A DNA stretch of 35,830 nucleotides, taken from assembly GCA_021841985.1 (NCBI GenBank), contig JAKCCP010000089.1, positions 1-35,830 on the forward strand, in the 5' to 3' direction. The translations under genes and the position numbers were made by a program. This document shows positions 8,756 through 16,140 of this stretch, one piece after another (positions within the stretch are counted from its first letter, which is position 1; the number at the start of each line of letters is the position of its first letter). The stretch comes from Pseudomonadota bacterium (GTDB taxonomy: Bacteria > Pseudomonadota > Alphaproteobacteria > Acetobacterales > Acetobacteraceae). The notes beneath the pieces are model-generated. The model was not told the origin of the DNA. It ran no database searches and was given only the letters and a program-made list of their open reading frames with translations.

Positions 8756-10017
8756 GCCGCGAGAAGCTCGGCGATCGCCGCCACGCCGGGCACCCGCCCG
8801 ATCGGGCCGAGGGCTGCCAGCGTCGGCGCGGCGCGGAACAGGCGGCGCGCGGTGCGCTCGATATCGGCGATGGTGACGGCGTTGATCCGCGCCACCGTCT
8901 CTTCGGTCGGGATCACCCGGCCGAAAACCTGCAACTGGCGGGCAAGATGCTCGGCGCGCGCCCCGGTGCTCTCGAGCGACATCAAGACGCTCGCCTTGAC
9001 CTGGGCGCGGGCGCGGGCAAGCTCCGCTTCCCCCACCTGATCCTGCACCTTGCGCAGCTCACCGAGCGCGACCGGCAGCAATTCCGCCGCTTCCTTCTCG
9101 CCGGTGCCGGCATAGACGCCAAACAGCCCGCCATCCGCATAGGGCGCGGTAAAGGAATAGATCGAATAGACCAGACCACGCTTCTCGCGCACTTCCTGGA
9201 ACAGCCGCGACGACATCCCCCCGCCGAGCAGGGTGGAAAGCAGGAGGGCCGCGTAATAATCGGGATCGCTGTAGGCGAGGCCGGGAAAGCCGAGCACGAT
9301 ATGCGCCTGATCGAGATCGCGCGCCTCGCGGAACTCGCCGCCCCGGTAGCGCGCCGCCGCCGCCACGATGCCGGGGCGCGCCGGCAGGTCGGCGAAGTGA
9401 CGGCGCACCAGCGCCACCACCTCCGCGTGCTCCAGCGCCCCGGCGGCGGCGATCACCGTGTTCTCCCCGGCATAGTGCCGCGCCATATACTCGACGAGCG
9501 TCGCGCGCGGCATGGCGCGGATGATCGCCTCGCGCCCCAGCGTCGGGCGCCCCATCGGCTGGTCGGGGAAGGCGGTTTCCTGGAAATGGTCGAAAATGAT
9601 GTCGTCGGGCGTGTCGTTGGCCTGACCGATTTCCTGGAGGATGACGCCGCGCTCGCGCTCCAGCTCCTCGGGCACGAAGGCGCTGTGGCAGAGAATATCG
9701 CCGATGATATCGATGCCGAGCGGCAGATCCTCCTTGAGCAGCTTGACGTAATAGGCGGTCTGCTCCCGCGCGGTATAGGCGTTGATATGCCCGCCCACCG
9801 CCTCGATCTCCTCGGCGATCTCGGCGGCGCTGCGTCGCTCCGTGCCCTTGAACGCCATGTGTTCGAGGAAATGCGAGACGCCGTTTTCCGCCGCCGCCTC
9901 ATGGCGGGTGCCGGTGCCGACATAGGCGCCGAAGGAGACGGTCTCGACCCGCTCCATGCGCTCGGTGACGATGGTCAGGCCATTTTCCAGCCGGGTGAGC
10001 CGAATCGCATCGCTCAT
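8752..10017 (-). CDS. M16 family zinc peptidase (mitochondrial processing peptidase-like)
   Basis: 421 residues, the single-chain size of bacterial M16B peptidases. The inverted zinc motif HFLEH is at residues 49-53, with Glu52 as general base. The distal ligand is probably E129 in ERGVILQEI, near the classical spacing. The second, inactive M16 domain covers about 170-410 (LDQAHIVLGFPG, LLGGGMSSRLFQEVREKRGLVYSIYSF). The family degrades peptides or processes signal sequences; the substrate here is unknown. It starts 7 nt after the thrC stop. The stretch before its ATG is the end of a 14-bp triplication carrying Shine-Dalgarno-like AAAGG words. Its stop overlaps the pmbA start. Confidence 0.93.
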   Translation of the reverse strand: MSDAIRLTRLENGLTIVTERMERVETVSFGAYVGTGTRHEAAAENGVSHFLEHMAFKGTERRSAAEIAEEIEAVGGHINAYTAREQTAYYVKLLKEDLPLGIDIIGDILCHSAFVPEELERERGVILQEIGQANDTPDDIIFDHFQETAFPDQPMGRPTLGREAIIRAMPRATLVEYMARHYAGENTVIAAAGALEHAEVVALVRRHFADLPARPGIVAAAARYRGGEFREARDLDQAHIVLGFPGLAYSDPDYYAALLLSTLLGGGMSSRLFQEVREKRGLVYSIYSFTAPYADGGLFGVYAGTGEKEAAELLPVALGELRKVQDQVGEAELARARAQVKASVLMSLESTGARAEHLARQLQVFGRVIPTEETVARINAVTIADIERTARRLFRAAPTLAALGPIGRVPGVAAIAELLAA

Positions 10018-10024
10018 TACTCTG

Positions 10025-10066
10025 CTATTCCTTTGGGGCTATCCCTTTGGGGCTATTTCTTTGGGC
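10025..10066. repeat. Triplicated 14-bp unit at the thrC 3' end
   Basis: Three adjacent copies of a 14-bp unit on the plus strand: CTATTCCTTTGGGG, CTATCCCTTTGGGG and CTATTTCTTTGGGC. Read on the coding (minus) strand, each gives roughly CCCAAAGG(A/G)ATAG, a purine-rich Shine-Dalgarno-like word followed by TAG. The copy nearest the M16 gene supplies the real thrC stop. Because 14 is not a multiple of three, the other TAGs are out of frame, and the copies are translated as the thrC tail (NSPKGIAPKE). Confidence 0.85.
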
Positions 10067-11449
10067 GAAGGCGCTGATCAGCGATTCGACCAGCGCGAGG
10101 TCGGGCGGCGCCTCGGTCATCGCTTCCTGCCGTTCATATAGGTCGGCGAGCGGCTTGGGGAGAGGCGGGCGGAGTCCGGTCGCGCGTTCCATCGCATCGG
10201 GGAATTTCGCCGGATGCGCGGTTGCCATGGCGATCATCGGCACGCCCGGCCCCGCCGGGTGGGCGCGCGCGGCGGCGATGCCGATGGCGCTATGCGGGTC
10301 GGCGAGGTAGCCGGCCTCGGTGGCGAGACGGCGGATTTCCGCCTCCGTCCCGTGATCGTCGAGGCGAAAGCCGAAAAAGAGGCGCCGCGCCCGCCGCCAC
10401 GCTGCCTCCGGCACCGCCATCCGGCCCTGGGCGCGGAAATCCCGCATGATCGCCGCGGTCGCGCCGGCGTCGCGGTCGAGCAGCTCGAACAGCAGCCGCT
10501 CGAAATTCGAGCTCACGGCGATATCCATGCTCGGCGACAGGCTGGGCTCGACCGGGCGCAGCGACATGTCGTTGCCGGCGAGGAAGCGCGCCAGGATGTC
10601 GTTGCGGTTGGCGCCGACGACGAGGCGGACGATCGGCAGACCCATGCGGCGGGCGGCGAAGGCGGCAAAGACATTGCCGAAATTCCCGGTCGGCACCGCG
10701 AAGGCGACCTCGCGCTCGGGCGCGCCAAGCGCCAGCGCGGTCGCGACGTAATAGGGGATCTGCGCCGCGATGCGCGCCCAGTTGATGGAATTGACCGCCG
10801 AGAGCTGGTGGGCGCGGCGAAACGGCGCGTCGGCAAACATCGCCTTGACCAGATCCTGACAGTCATCGAACGTGCCGGTGATCGCGAGATTGAGCACGTT
10901 CGGGGCGCGGATGGTGGTCATCTGGCGGCGCTGGATGTCGCTGGTGCGGCCCTTGGGGTGGAGGATCGCGATGCGGAGGCGGGCGCGGTCATGGCAGGCG
11001 GCGATCGCCGCCGAGCCGGTATCGCCCGAGGTCGCGCCGATCAGGGTGAGGCGCTGATCGCGCGCCGCCAGCACGTGATCGAAGAACCGGCCGAGCAGTT
11101 GCAGCGCGAAATCCTTGAACGCCAGCGTCGGGCCATGAAACAGCTCGGCGGCGAAGAGATGCGGCGCGAGCTGCACCAGCGGCACCGTCGCCGGGTGGCG
11201 GAAATCGCGATAGGCGTCGCGGCAGAGGGCCTCCACCGTCGCGAACGGGATCGCCTCGCCGATGAAGGGCGCGAGCACGCGGGCAGCGAGATCGGGATAG
11301 GCCAGGCCACGCAAGGCCCGCCATTCGGGCGGGGAGAAAAACGGCCAGGCGGAAGGCACGTAAAGCCCGCCATCCTCGGCGAGCCCGGCGAGCAGCACCT
11401 CGGCGAAATCACAGACCGGGGCACCGCCGCGGGTGGAGACATAGCGCAT
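10025..11449 (-). CDS. thrC: Threonine synthase
   Basis: 474 residues. It is a PLP enzyme converting O-phospho-L-homoserine to threonine, the last step of threonine synthesis. The N-terminal YVSTRGGAP and FAEVLLAGLAEDGGLYVP are classical for the long form. The PLP lysine is K112 in GPTLAFKDFALQ. The phosphate-binding and substrate motifs ATSGDTGSAA and VPTGNFGNVFAA are intact. The terminal residues NSPKGIAPKE are encoded by a 14-bp triplication and are probably dispensable. It heads a minus-strand unit thrC, M16 peptidase, pmbA with gaps of 7 and -4 nt. The ATG at 11449 opens into the divergent gap with the NDUFA12 gene. Confidence 0.96.
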   Translation of the reverse strand: MRYVSTRGGAPVCDFAEVLLAGLAEDGGLYVPSAWPFFSPPEWRALRGLAYPDLAARVLAPFIGEAIPFATVEALCRDAYRDFRHPATVPLVQLAPHLFAAELFHGPTLAFKDFALQLLGRFFDHVLAARDQRLTLIGATSGDTGSAAIAACHDRARLRIAILHPKGRTSDIQRRQMTTIRAPNVLNLAITGTFDDCQDLVKAMFADAPFRRAHQLSAVNSINWARIAAQIPYYVATALALGAPEREVAFAVPTGNFGNVFAAFAARRMGLPIVRLVVGANRNDILARFLAGNDMSLRPVEPSLSPSMDIAVSSNFERLLFELLDRDAGATAAIMRDFRAQGRMAVPEAAWRRARRLFFGFRLDDHGTEAEIRRLATEAGYLADPHSAIGIAAARAHPAGPGVPMIAMATAHPAKFPDAMERATGLRPPLPKPLADLYERQEAMTEAPPDLALVESLISAFAQRNSPKGIAPKE

Positions 11450-11676
11450 GGCGCGAGCCTAGCAGGTGAGGCGGCCAGCGACAAAACCCGCGGCGCGGTG
11501 CCGTTCAGCGCCTGAAAATCAATCGAAATCGCCGCCCGCCATCATCTTGCGCATGGGGCTATCCTGCGCACGGGGGATTTTGGGGGGGAATATCCGTGAG
11601 GCCACAACATGCTGTGGATGAAGGGTCCCGCCCGCCCAAGGTGGACCGGCGCCGCCGGGATCGGTATATCGGGCGC
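11450..11676. promoter_or_regulatory. Divergent intergenic region thrC / NDUFA12
   Basis: 227 bp between genes pointing away from each other, so it must hold both promoters. No convincing -35/-10 pair was picked out. It contains an inverted copy (11510-11527) of the 18-nt end of the tandem repeat found at 14394-14594. TGCGCA occurs on both sides of a short spacer at about 11549-11571, and a G-rich run lies at about 11574-11589. Confidence 0.45.
11510..11527 (-). repeat. 18-nt copy of the tandem-repeat 3' end
   Basis: On the minus strand this reads TTCGATTGATTTTCAGGC, identical over 18 nt to 14476-14493 and 14576-14593. The following bases (GCTG against TCTG) are also nearly the same. The rest of the ~101-bp unit, including its hairpin, is absent here. 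Confidence 0.8.
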
Positions 11677-12030
11677 ATGAATCTGATCCACCGGCTGATC
11701 ATCACCTTCCGTGGTCGCCCGATCGGGCGCGACGGGCTTGGCAACCAGTATTTCGAGGAGCGCCATCCGCGCCCCGGCCAGCGCGCGCGGCGCTGGGTGA
11801 TCTATCAGGGCGGCGATGACGCCTCGCGCGTGCCGCCCGAATGGCATGCCTGGCTGCACCATCTGACGGACGCGCCGCTCGCCGAGACCGCGCGGCGGCC
11901 CTGGCAGAAGCCGCACGAGCCCAACCACACCGGCACCCTTGCCGGCTATCGCCCGCCGGGGCATGACTATCTGGGTGGCGCGCGGGCCCCCGCCAGCGGC
12001 GATTACGAGGCCTGGAACCCAGGGAGCTAG
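11677..12030 (+). CDS. NDUFA12-family NADH:ubiquinone oxidoreductase accessory subunit
   Basis: 117 residues. This is the bacterial counterpart of mitochondrial complex I subunit B17.2/NDUFA12, found in alphaproteobacteria and bound to the peripheral arm. Family motifs are GRDGLGNQYFEE near the N-terminus, RRWVIYQGGDDASRVPPEWHAWLHH in the middle, and the end pattern KPHEPNHTGTLAGYRPPG. The ATG at 11677 gives the family's usual MNLIHRLIITFRGRPIG start; an in-frame GTG at 11596 would add 27 basic residues and is not preferred. It is followed by mlaD and the DUF2155 gene. The NDUFA12/DUF2155 neighbourhood recurs in alphaproteobacteria. Confidence 0.9.
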   Translation: MNLIHRLIITFRGRPIGRDGLGNQYFEERHPRPGQRARRWVIYQGGDDASRVPPEWHAWLHHLTDAPLAETARRPWQKPHEPNHTGTLAGYRPPGHDYLGGARAPASGDYEAWNPGS

Positions 12031-12038
12031 GCCGCTTC

Positions 12039-12575
12039 ATGGCACGTCGCAATCTCACCGAATTCCTCACCGGGGCGTCGGTGCTCGTGGTCGCGGGCGG
12101 GTTTTTCGCCTACGCCATGGTGCATTCCGGGCGCAGCGTCGCGGGCGGCTATCCGCTCCACGCAAAATTCGAACGCATCGACGGGCTCGGCGTCGGCTCG
12201 GATGTGCGCATCGCCGGGGTCAAGGTCGGCCGCGTGACGGCGGCCACCATCGATCCCAAAACCTTCGAGGCGGTGGTGACCCTGAGCGTCGCCGACAACA
12301 TCAAGCTGCCCGCCGATTCCGGCGCCGTCATCACCAGCGACGGCCTGCTCGGGGGAAAATATCTCTCGCTCTCGCCGGGCGGGGAGGACCGGCTGCTGGC
12401 CCCGGGCGGCACCATCACGGTGACGCAATCCTCGATCAATATCGAGGATCTGCTTGGCAAATTCGTCTTTTCCATGGCCAATATGGGCAACGCCAGCAAG
12501 CCGGAGGGGAATAAGCCGGAGGGGGCGAAAGCCGGGGAAGACGGTCTTTCCGGCGGGGCGCCAGCGAAGCCATGA
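12039..12575 (+). CDS. mlaD: MlaD-type MCE protein, lipid-transport substrate-binding component
   Basis: 178 residues. An N-terminal membrane anchor (about 10-28, LTGASVLVVAGGFFAYAMVHS) is followed by one MCE domain (about 36-116: YPLHAKFERIDGLGVGSDVRIAGVKVG, then GLLGGKYLSLSPGG). The charged tail contains repeated KPEGNKPEGAK. MlaD forms a periplasmic hexameric ring on the MlaFEB ABC transporter, which moves phospholipids between membranes. The MlaE/F/B genes are not here, so this may be a detached component as in other alphaproteobacteria. It starts 8 nt after the NDUFA12 stop, and its own stop overlaps the next ATG by 4 nt. Confidence 0.9.
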   Translation: MARRNLTEFLTGASVLVVAGGFFAYAMVHSGRSVAGGYPLHAKFERIDGLGVGSDVRIAGVKVGRVTAATIDPKTFEAVVTLSVADNIKLPADSGAVITSDGLLGGKYLSLSPGGEDRLLAPGGTITVTQSSINIEDLLGKFVFSMANMGNASKPEGNKPEGAKAGEDGLSGGAPAKP

Positions 12576-13183
12576 AGCCGCCCTGGCGCGCCTTCCGGCT
12601 CGCGCTCTGCGCCGCTCTCGCCGTCCCGATCATGGCCGGGGCCCAAAGTCCCCCCGGCGCGCCGCGTTCGCTCGCGCCTGATCCCCCCCCACCCGCGCCC
12701 GATACCACCCCACCCGATACGACCGGGCCCGATGCCATCCAAAGCGAACCGCTGGCGCCTCCGGCAACGGCCTCGCCCGATCCCCTGACCAGCCCGGCGC
12801 CGGCCACCGCGACAGCGTTCCCCACCGCCAACCCCTCCTCCACCAATCCGCCTCCCGGCGCGGCCGGCCCGCCGGGGCTGCTCTCGCCTGATTGGCAGCC
12901 GCGCCAGGCGGCTGAGTTGCAGGCGCTGGACAAGGTCGATGCGCGGGTCGAGCGGCTGGTCGTGCCGGTCGGCCAGAGCGCGCGCTTCGGCGCCCTCGAG
13001 ATTACCGTGCGCGCCTGCGTGGTGCGCCCGCCCGATCAGGCGAGCGATGCCGCCTCTCTGTTGCAAATCAGCGATCCACATCCCGGCGCGCCGGGTTTTT
13101 CGGGCTGGATGCTGGCCGCCGAACCCGCGCTCGGCCTGCTCGAACACCCGATCTATGACATCCGGGTGCTGGGATGCCGCTGA
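12572..13183 (+). CDS. DUF2155 domain periplasmic protein
   Basis: 203 residues. It has a signal peptide (MKPPWRAFRLALCAALAVPIMAGA), a Pro/Ala/Thr/Asp-rich disordered linker (about 26-100) and a C-terminal DUF2155 domain (about 115-203). The domain holds KVDARVERLVVPVGQSARFGALEI, a RACVVRPP cysteine, SGWMLAAEPALGLLEHPIYDIRVLGC and a second cysteine two residues from the end, a likely disulphide pair. The function is not known. Its ATG overlaps the mlaD stop (ATGA), and its last 10 nt overlap otsB, so mlaD, this gene and otsB look translationally coupled. Confidence 0.88.
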   Translation: MKPPWRAFRLALCAALAVPIMAGAQSPPGAPRSLAPDPPPPAPDTTPPDTTGPDAIQSEPLAPPATASPDPLTSPAPATATAFPTANPSSTNPPPGAAGPPGLLSPDWQPRQAAELQALDKVDARVERLVVPVGQSARFGALEITVRACVVRPPDQASDAASLLQISDPHPGAPGFSGWMLAAEPALGLLEHPIYDIRVLGCR

Positions 13184-13902
13184 ACGCCGCCGCGCTCGCC
13201 GCCCTGCCCGCGCCCGAGCGCCTCGCCCTGCTGCTCGACTTCGATGGCACGCTGGTCGAGATCGCACCACGCCCCGAGGCGGTCGTGGTGCCCGCCGGCC
13301 TCTCGGCGCTGCTCGCCCGCCTCGCCGCCCGGCTGGGGGGCGCGCTCGCGGTGGTGAGCGGCCGCCCGCTCGGCGATCTCGACCGCTTCCTGCCCGGCCT
13401 GCCAGCGGCACTCGCCGGCGAGCATGGCGGGGTGTTCCGCATGAGCCCCGAGGCCGCGCCGTGCCGCCCCGACCTGCCGGACCCGCCCGCCGCCTGGCGC
13501 GCCGCCGCCGCCGACCTCGCCGCGCGCCATCCCGGCGTGCTCTATGAGCCGAAAGCCCGGGGCTTCGTGCTGCACTATCGCGCCGTGCCGGAGCTCGCCG
13601 AACCCCTGCGCGCGGCCCTGGCCGCGCTGATCACGCCGCGCTGCGCCGATTTCGCGCTGCTGCCCTCGCACATGGCCTGGGAAGTCCGCCCGCGCGGCGC
13701 CGACAAGGGCAGCGCCGTCGCCAAACTCCTGGCCGCGCCTGCTTTCCGTGGCCGCCTGCCGGTTTTCATCGGCGATGACGTGACCGACGCGGATGGCATG
13801 CAGGCCGCCCGCGCCGCCGGCGGCGCCGGGTTGTTCGTCGCCGAGACCTTCGGCGATCCCGCAGGCGTGCGGCGCTGGCTCGCCGACCTCGCCGGCACGT
13901 GA
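13174..13902 (+). CDS. otsB: Trehalose-6-phosphate phosphatase
   Basis: 242 residues of the HAD superfamily, type IIB. It hydrolyses trehalose 6-phosphate to trehalose. HAD motif I is LLLDFDGTLVEIAP with nucleophile D22 and acid D24. VVSGRPLGDLDRFLP serves as motif II, and PRGADKGSAVAKL and FIGDDVTDADG as motifs III/IV. The cap contains AGEHGGVFR. The start overlaps the DUF2155 gene by 10 nt, after GGGTGCTGGG. The synthase otsA is not in the window, so the source of trehalose 6-phosphate must be elsewhere. Confidence 0.93.
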   Translation: MPLNAAALAALPAPERLALLLDFDGTLVEIAPRPEAVVVPAGLSALLARLAARLGGALAVVSGRPLGDLDRFLPGLPAALAGEHGGVFRMSPEAAPCRPDLPDPPAAWRAAAADLAARHPGVLYEPKARGFVLHYRAVPELAEPLRAALAALITPRCADFALLPSHMAWEVRPRGADKGSAVAKLLAAPAFRGRLPVFIGDDVTDADGMQAARAAGGAGLFVAETFGDPAGVRRWLADLAGT

Positions 13903-13932
13903 AAGATTGGCGCTTGAGATAAGGAGTCCGCC

Positions 13933-14397
13933 ATGTCTGGACGTATCGACGCCCGCCTCGAAGCCCTCGGCATCACGCTGCCCACCCCGGCCGCGCCGGT
14001 TGCCAATTATGTGCCTTTTGTCGTGACCGGCGCGCTCGTGCTGATCTCGGGCCAGGGGCCGATCGCGCCTGAGCGGCGCATTCTCGGCCAACTCGGCGCC
14101 GGGCTCGACATCGCCGCGGGGCGCCTGGCGGCGCGGCTCTGTTTCATCAACCTGCTCGCGCAACTGCGCGCGGCTTGCGGGGGCGATCTCGACCGGGTGC
14201 GCCGGGTGGTGCGGCTCGGCGGCTTCATCGCCGCGACCGCCGCGTTCACCGCCCATGCCGAGGTGATGAACGGCGCCTCCGACCTCGCCGTCGAGGTCTT
14301 CGGCGAGGCCGGGCGGCACGCCCGCACCACCGTCGGCGTGCCCTCGCTACCACTCGATTTCGCGGTCGAGGTGGAGGGCATGTTCGAGATTGCCTGA
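13933..14397 (+). CDS. RidA/YjgF-family protein (long form)
   Basis: 154 residues. Classical RidA hydrolyses reactive enamine/imine intermediates made by PLP enzymes. The residues matching E. coli RidA Arg105 and Glu120 are present: R131 in HARTTVGV and E146 fifteen positions later (FAVEVEGM). Deaminase activity is therefore possible, although this is the longer YjgF-like subgroup (RIDARLEALGITLPTP start, SGQGPIAPE, NLLAQLRAACGGDLDRVRRVV). A clean AAGGAG site precedes the ATG. It stands 30 nt after otsB, and its stop lies inside the first tandem repeat unit. Confidence 0.9.
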   Translation: MSGRIDARLEALGITLPTPAAPVANYVPFVVTGALVLISGQGPIAPERRILGQLGAGLDIAAGRLAARLCFINLLAQLRAACGGDLDRVRRVVRLGGFIAATAAFTAHAEVMNGASDLAVEVFGEAGRHARTTVGVPSLPLDFAVEVEGMFEIA

Positions 14398-14594
14398 GAG
14401 TTTGAAAAAGAATGCCCTCTTGCCCGGGAATCGACGGGGAAAAACCAATGTTTTCAGAGGGCATTCTTGTTCAAGTTCGATTGATTTTCAGGCTCTGAGA
14501 GTTTGAAAAAGAATGCCCTTTTGCTCGGAAATCGACGAGAAAACCCAATGTTTTCAGAGGGCATTCTTGTTCAAGTTCGATTGATTTTCAGGCT
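14394..14594 (+). repeat. Two tandem ~101-bp repeats, each with a long hairpin
   Basis: Unit 1 is 14394-14494 and unit 2 is 14495-14594, with about 90 per cent identity and a 1-bp length difference. Each has an inverted repeat: AAGAATGCCCTCT (14408-14420) with AGAGGGCATTCTT (14456-14468), 13 bp and perfect in unit 1. In unit 2 the left arm is AAGAATGCCCTTT (14509-14521) against 14556-14568, still pairable through one G-U. Both loops are about 35 nt. Each unit ends with TTCGATTGATTTTCAGGC. The array fills most of the gap between the RidA-like and DUF482 genes and is far less GC-rich than its surroundings. Confidence 0.92.
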
Positions 14595-14636
14595 CTGATC
14601 TCTTTTTTTCCGGTCCGGAGGCGCCACATTTCCGCC

Positions 14637-15803
14637 GTGTCCAATATCGCGCTCACGCTCCATCCGAGCATCCATGAGATCGCGGGCGCGGCCTGGGATG
14701 CCTGTGCCGGGACGGCGGAAAACCCCTTCATCAGCCATGCTTTCCTGAGCGCTCTCGAAGACAGCCGCTCGGTCGGCCCGCGCACCGGCTGGCAGCCCCG
14801 CCATGCCGCCCTCCGCGATGGCGCAGGCGATCTCCTCGCGGTTGTCCCGATGTATGTAAAATCGCACAGCTATGGCGAATATGTTTTCGACCACGCCTGG
14901 GCCCATGCCTTCGAGCGCGCGGGCGGCCGCTATTACCCCAAACTCCAGGTCGCGGTGCCGTTCAGCCCGGTGCCCGGCCCGCGCCTCCTGGTCCGCGCGG
15001 GCAGCGGCGTCGATGCCGCGGCACTCGCCGCTGCCCTGGTCGCCGCCTGCCGCGAGGACGGGCTTTCCTCGGTGCATGTCACCTTCTGCGCCGAGGCGGA
15101 GTGGCGCGCGCTCGGGGCGGCGGGCTGGCTCCAGCGCCAGGGCGTGCAATTCCACTGGCATAACGCTGGCTACCGGAGCTTCGAGGATTTTCTCGCCGCC
15201 CTCGCCTCGCGCAAGCGCAAGACCATCCGGCGCGAGCGGCGCGAGGCGCTGGGCGCCGGCCTCACCTTCGCGACGCTGGCCGGATCGGAGATCGCCGAGC
15301 GGCACTGGGATGCGTTCTATCGTTTTTATCTCGCGACCATCGAGCGCAAATGGGGCGGCGCCTATCTGACGCGGCGTTTTTTCAGCCTGCTCGCCGAGCG
15401 GCTCGGCGACAAAGTGGTGCTGATGCTCGCCCTCCATCAGGGCCGGCCGGTCGCGGGCGCGCTCAATCTGCGCGGTTCCTCGGCGCTTTATGGGCGCAAT
15501 TGGGGGGTGCTCGGCGATTGGCCGTTCCTGCACTTCGAACTCTGCTATTATCAGGCGATCGACTTCGCCATCGCGCACGGTCTCGCCCGCGTCGAGGCCG
15601 GGGCGCAGGGCGAGCATAAGCTGGCGCGCGGCTATCTCCCGGCGCCCACCTATTCGGCGCACTGGATCGCCCATCCCGGCCTGCGGCGCGCGATCGGTGA
15701 TTTTCTCGAAGCCGAGCGCCTGGCCGTCGCCGCCGAGGCGCGGGCGCTCGGCACATTGTCGCCCTTCCGCCGCGCTGGCGGGGAGGACACGGAGCCCCCA
15801 TGA
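14637..15803 (+). CDS. DUF482 / FemAB-like GNAT acyltransferase
   Basis: 388 residues of the family labelled peptidoglycan biosynthesis/DUF482, with a GNAT fold related to FemAB. Recognised blocks are NPFISHAFLSALEDSRSVG, the basic stretch SRKRKTIRRERREAL, FYRFYLATIERKWGGAYLTRRFF and the signature GAQGEHKLARGYLP with SAHWIAHP near the C-terminus. The true substrate is not known. The annotated start is GTG at 14637, but the only good ribosome site (GGAGG, 14617-14621) is about 15 nt away, further than ideal. An in-frame ATT at 14628 is better spaced, though ATT starts are rare. The tandem hairpin repeats lie in its leader. It overlaps nothing; the cupin gene follows after 19 nt. Confidence 0.85.
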   Translation: MSNIALTLHPSIHEIAGAAWDACAGTAENPFISHAFLSALEDSRSVGPRTGWQPRHAALRDGAGDLLAVVPMYVKSHSYGEYVFDHAWAHAFERAGGRYYPKLQVAVPFSPVPGPRLLVRAGSGVDAAALAAALVAACREDGLSSVHVTFCAEAEWRALGAAGWLQRQGVQFHWHNAGYRSFEDFLAALASRKRKTIRRERREALGAGLTFATLAGSEIAERHWDAFYRFYLATIERKWGGAYLTRRFFSLLAERLGDKVVLMLALHQGRPVAGALNLRGSSALYGRNWGVLGDWPFLHFELCYYQAIDFAIAHGLARVEAGAQGEHKLARGYLPAPTYSAHWIAHPGLRRAIGDFLEAERLAVAAEARALGTLSPFRRAGGEDTEPP

Positions 15804-15822
15804 AAACGGAAGGATCAAACAG

Positions 15823-16122
15823 ATGACAAGCAAAACCACGGCGACACATCACACAGTGATCGATCGCGCGGAATTGCGCGTTACCGAATGGCGCCTGGAG
15901 CCGGCGGCGGCGACCGGGCCCCACCGGCATGATTTCGACTATCTCGTGGTGCCGCTCACCACCGGCGTTTTGCGGGCGGTCGCGGCGAGCGGGACGACCG
16001 AGACGCCGCTCTCGCCGGGAAAACCCTATTTCCGCAAGGCCGGTGTCGAGCATGACGTGATCAATGCCGGTGCCGCGCCACTCGCTTTCCTTGAAATCGA
16101 ATTGAAGGACCGGCCCGGCTGA
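15823..16122 (+). CDS. Small cupin-domain protein
   Basis: 99 residues, a single conserved beta-barrel. Cupin motif 1 includes PHRHDFDYLVVPLTTG, with H34, H36 and nearby Asp as likely metal ligands. Motif 2 has AGVEHDVINAG with H77. The short one-domain form does not reveal a substrate; such proteins range from metal-dependent enzymes to sugar or auxin-type binding proteins. GGAAGGA stands 8 nt before the ATG, and the gene begins 19 nt after DUF482, so the two are probably co-transcribed. It converges with the ion-channel gene across 18 nt. Confidence 0.85.
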   Translation: MTSKTTATHHTVIDRAELRVTEWRLEPAAATGPHRHDFDYLVVPLTTGVLRAVAASGTTETPLSPGKPYFRKAGVEHDVINAGAAPLAFLEIELKDRPG

Positions 16123-16140
16123 GCACGCCGGCCGCGCCGC

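Noticed and set aside
14394..14594. CRISPR array
   Set aside because: Only two long adjacent units with no spacers between them and no cas genes nearby.
14628..14639. ATT as the start codon of the DUF482 gene
   Set aside because: The in-frame ATT at 14628 has better spacing from GGAGG than the GTG at 14637, but ATT initiation is rare. The GTG was kept and the alternative noted in the gene entry.
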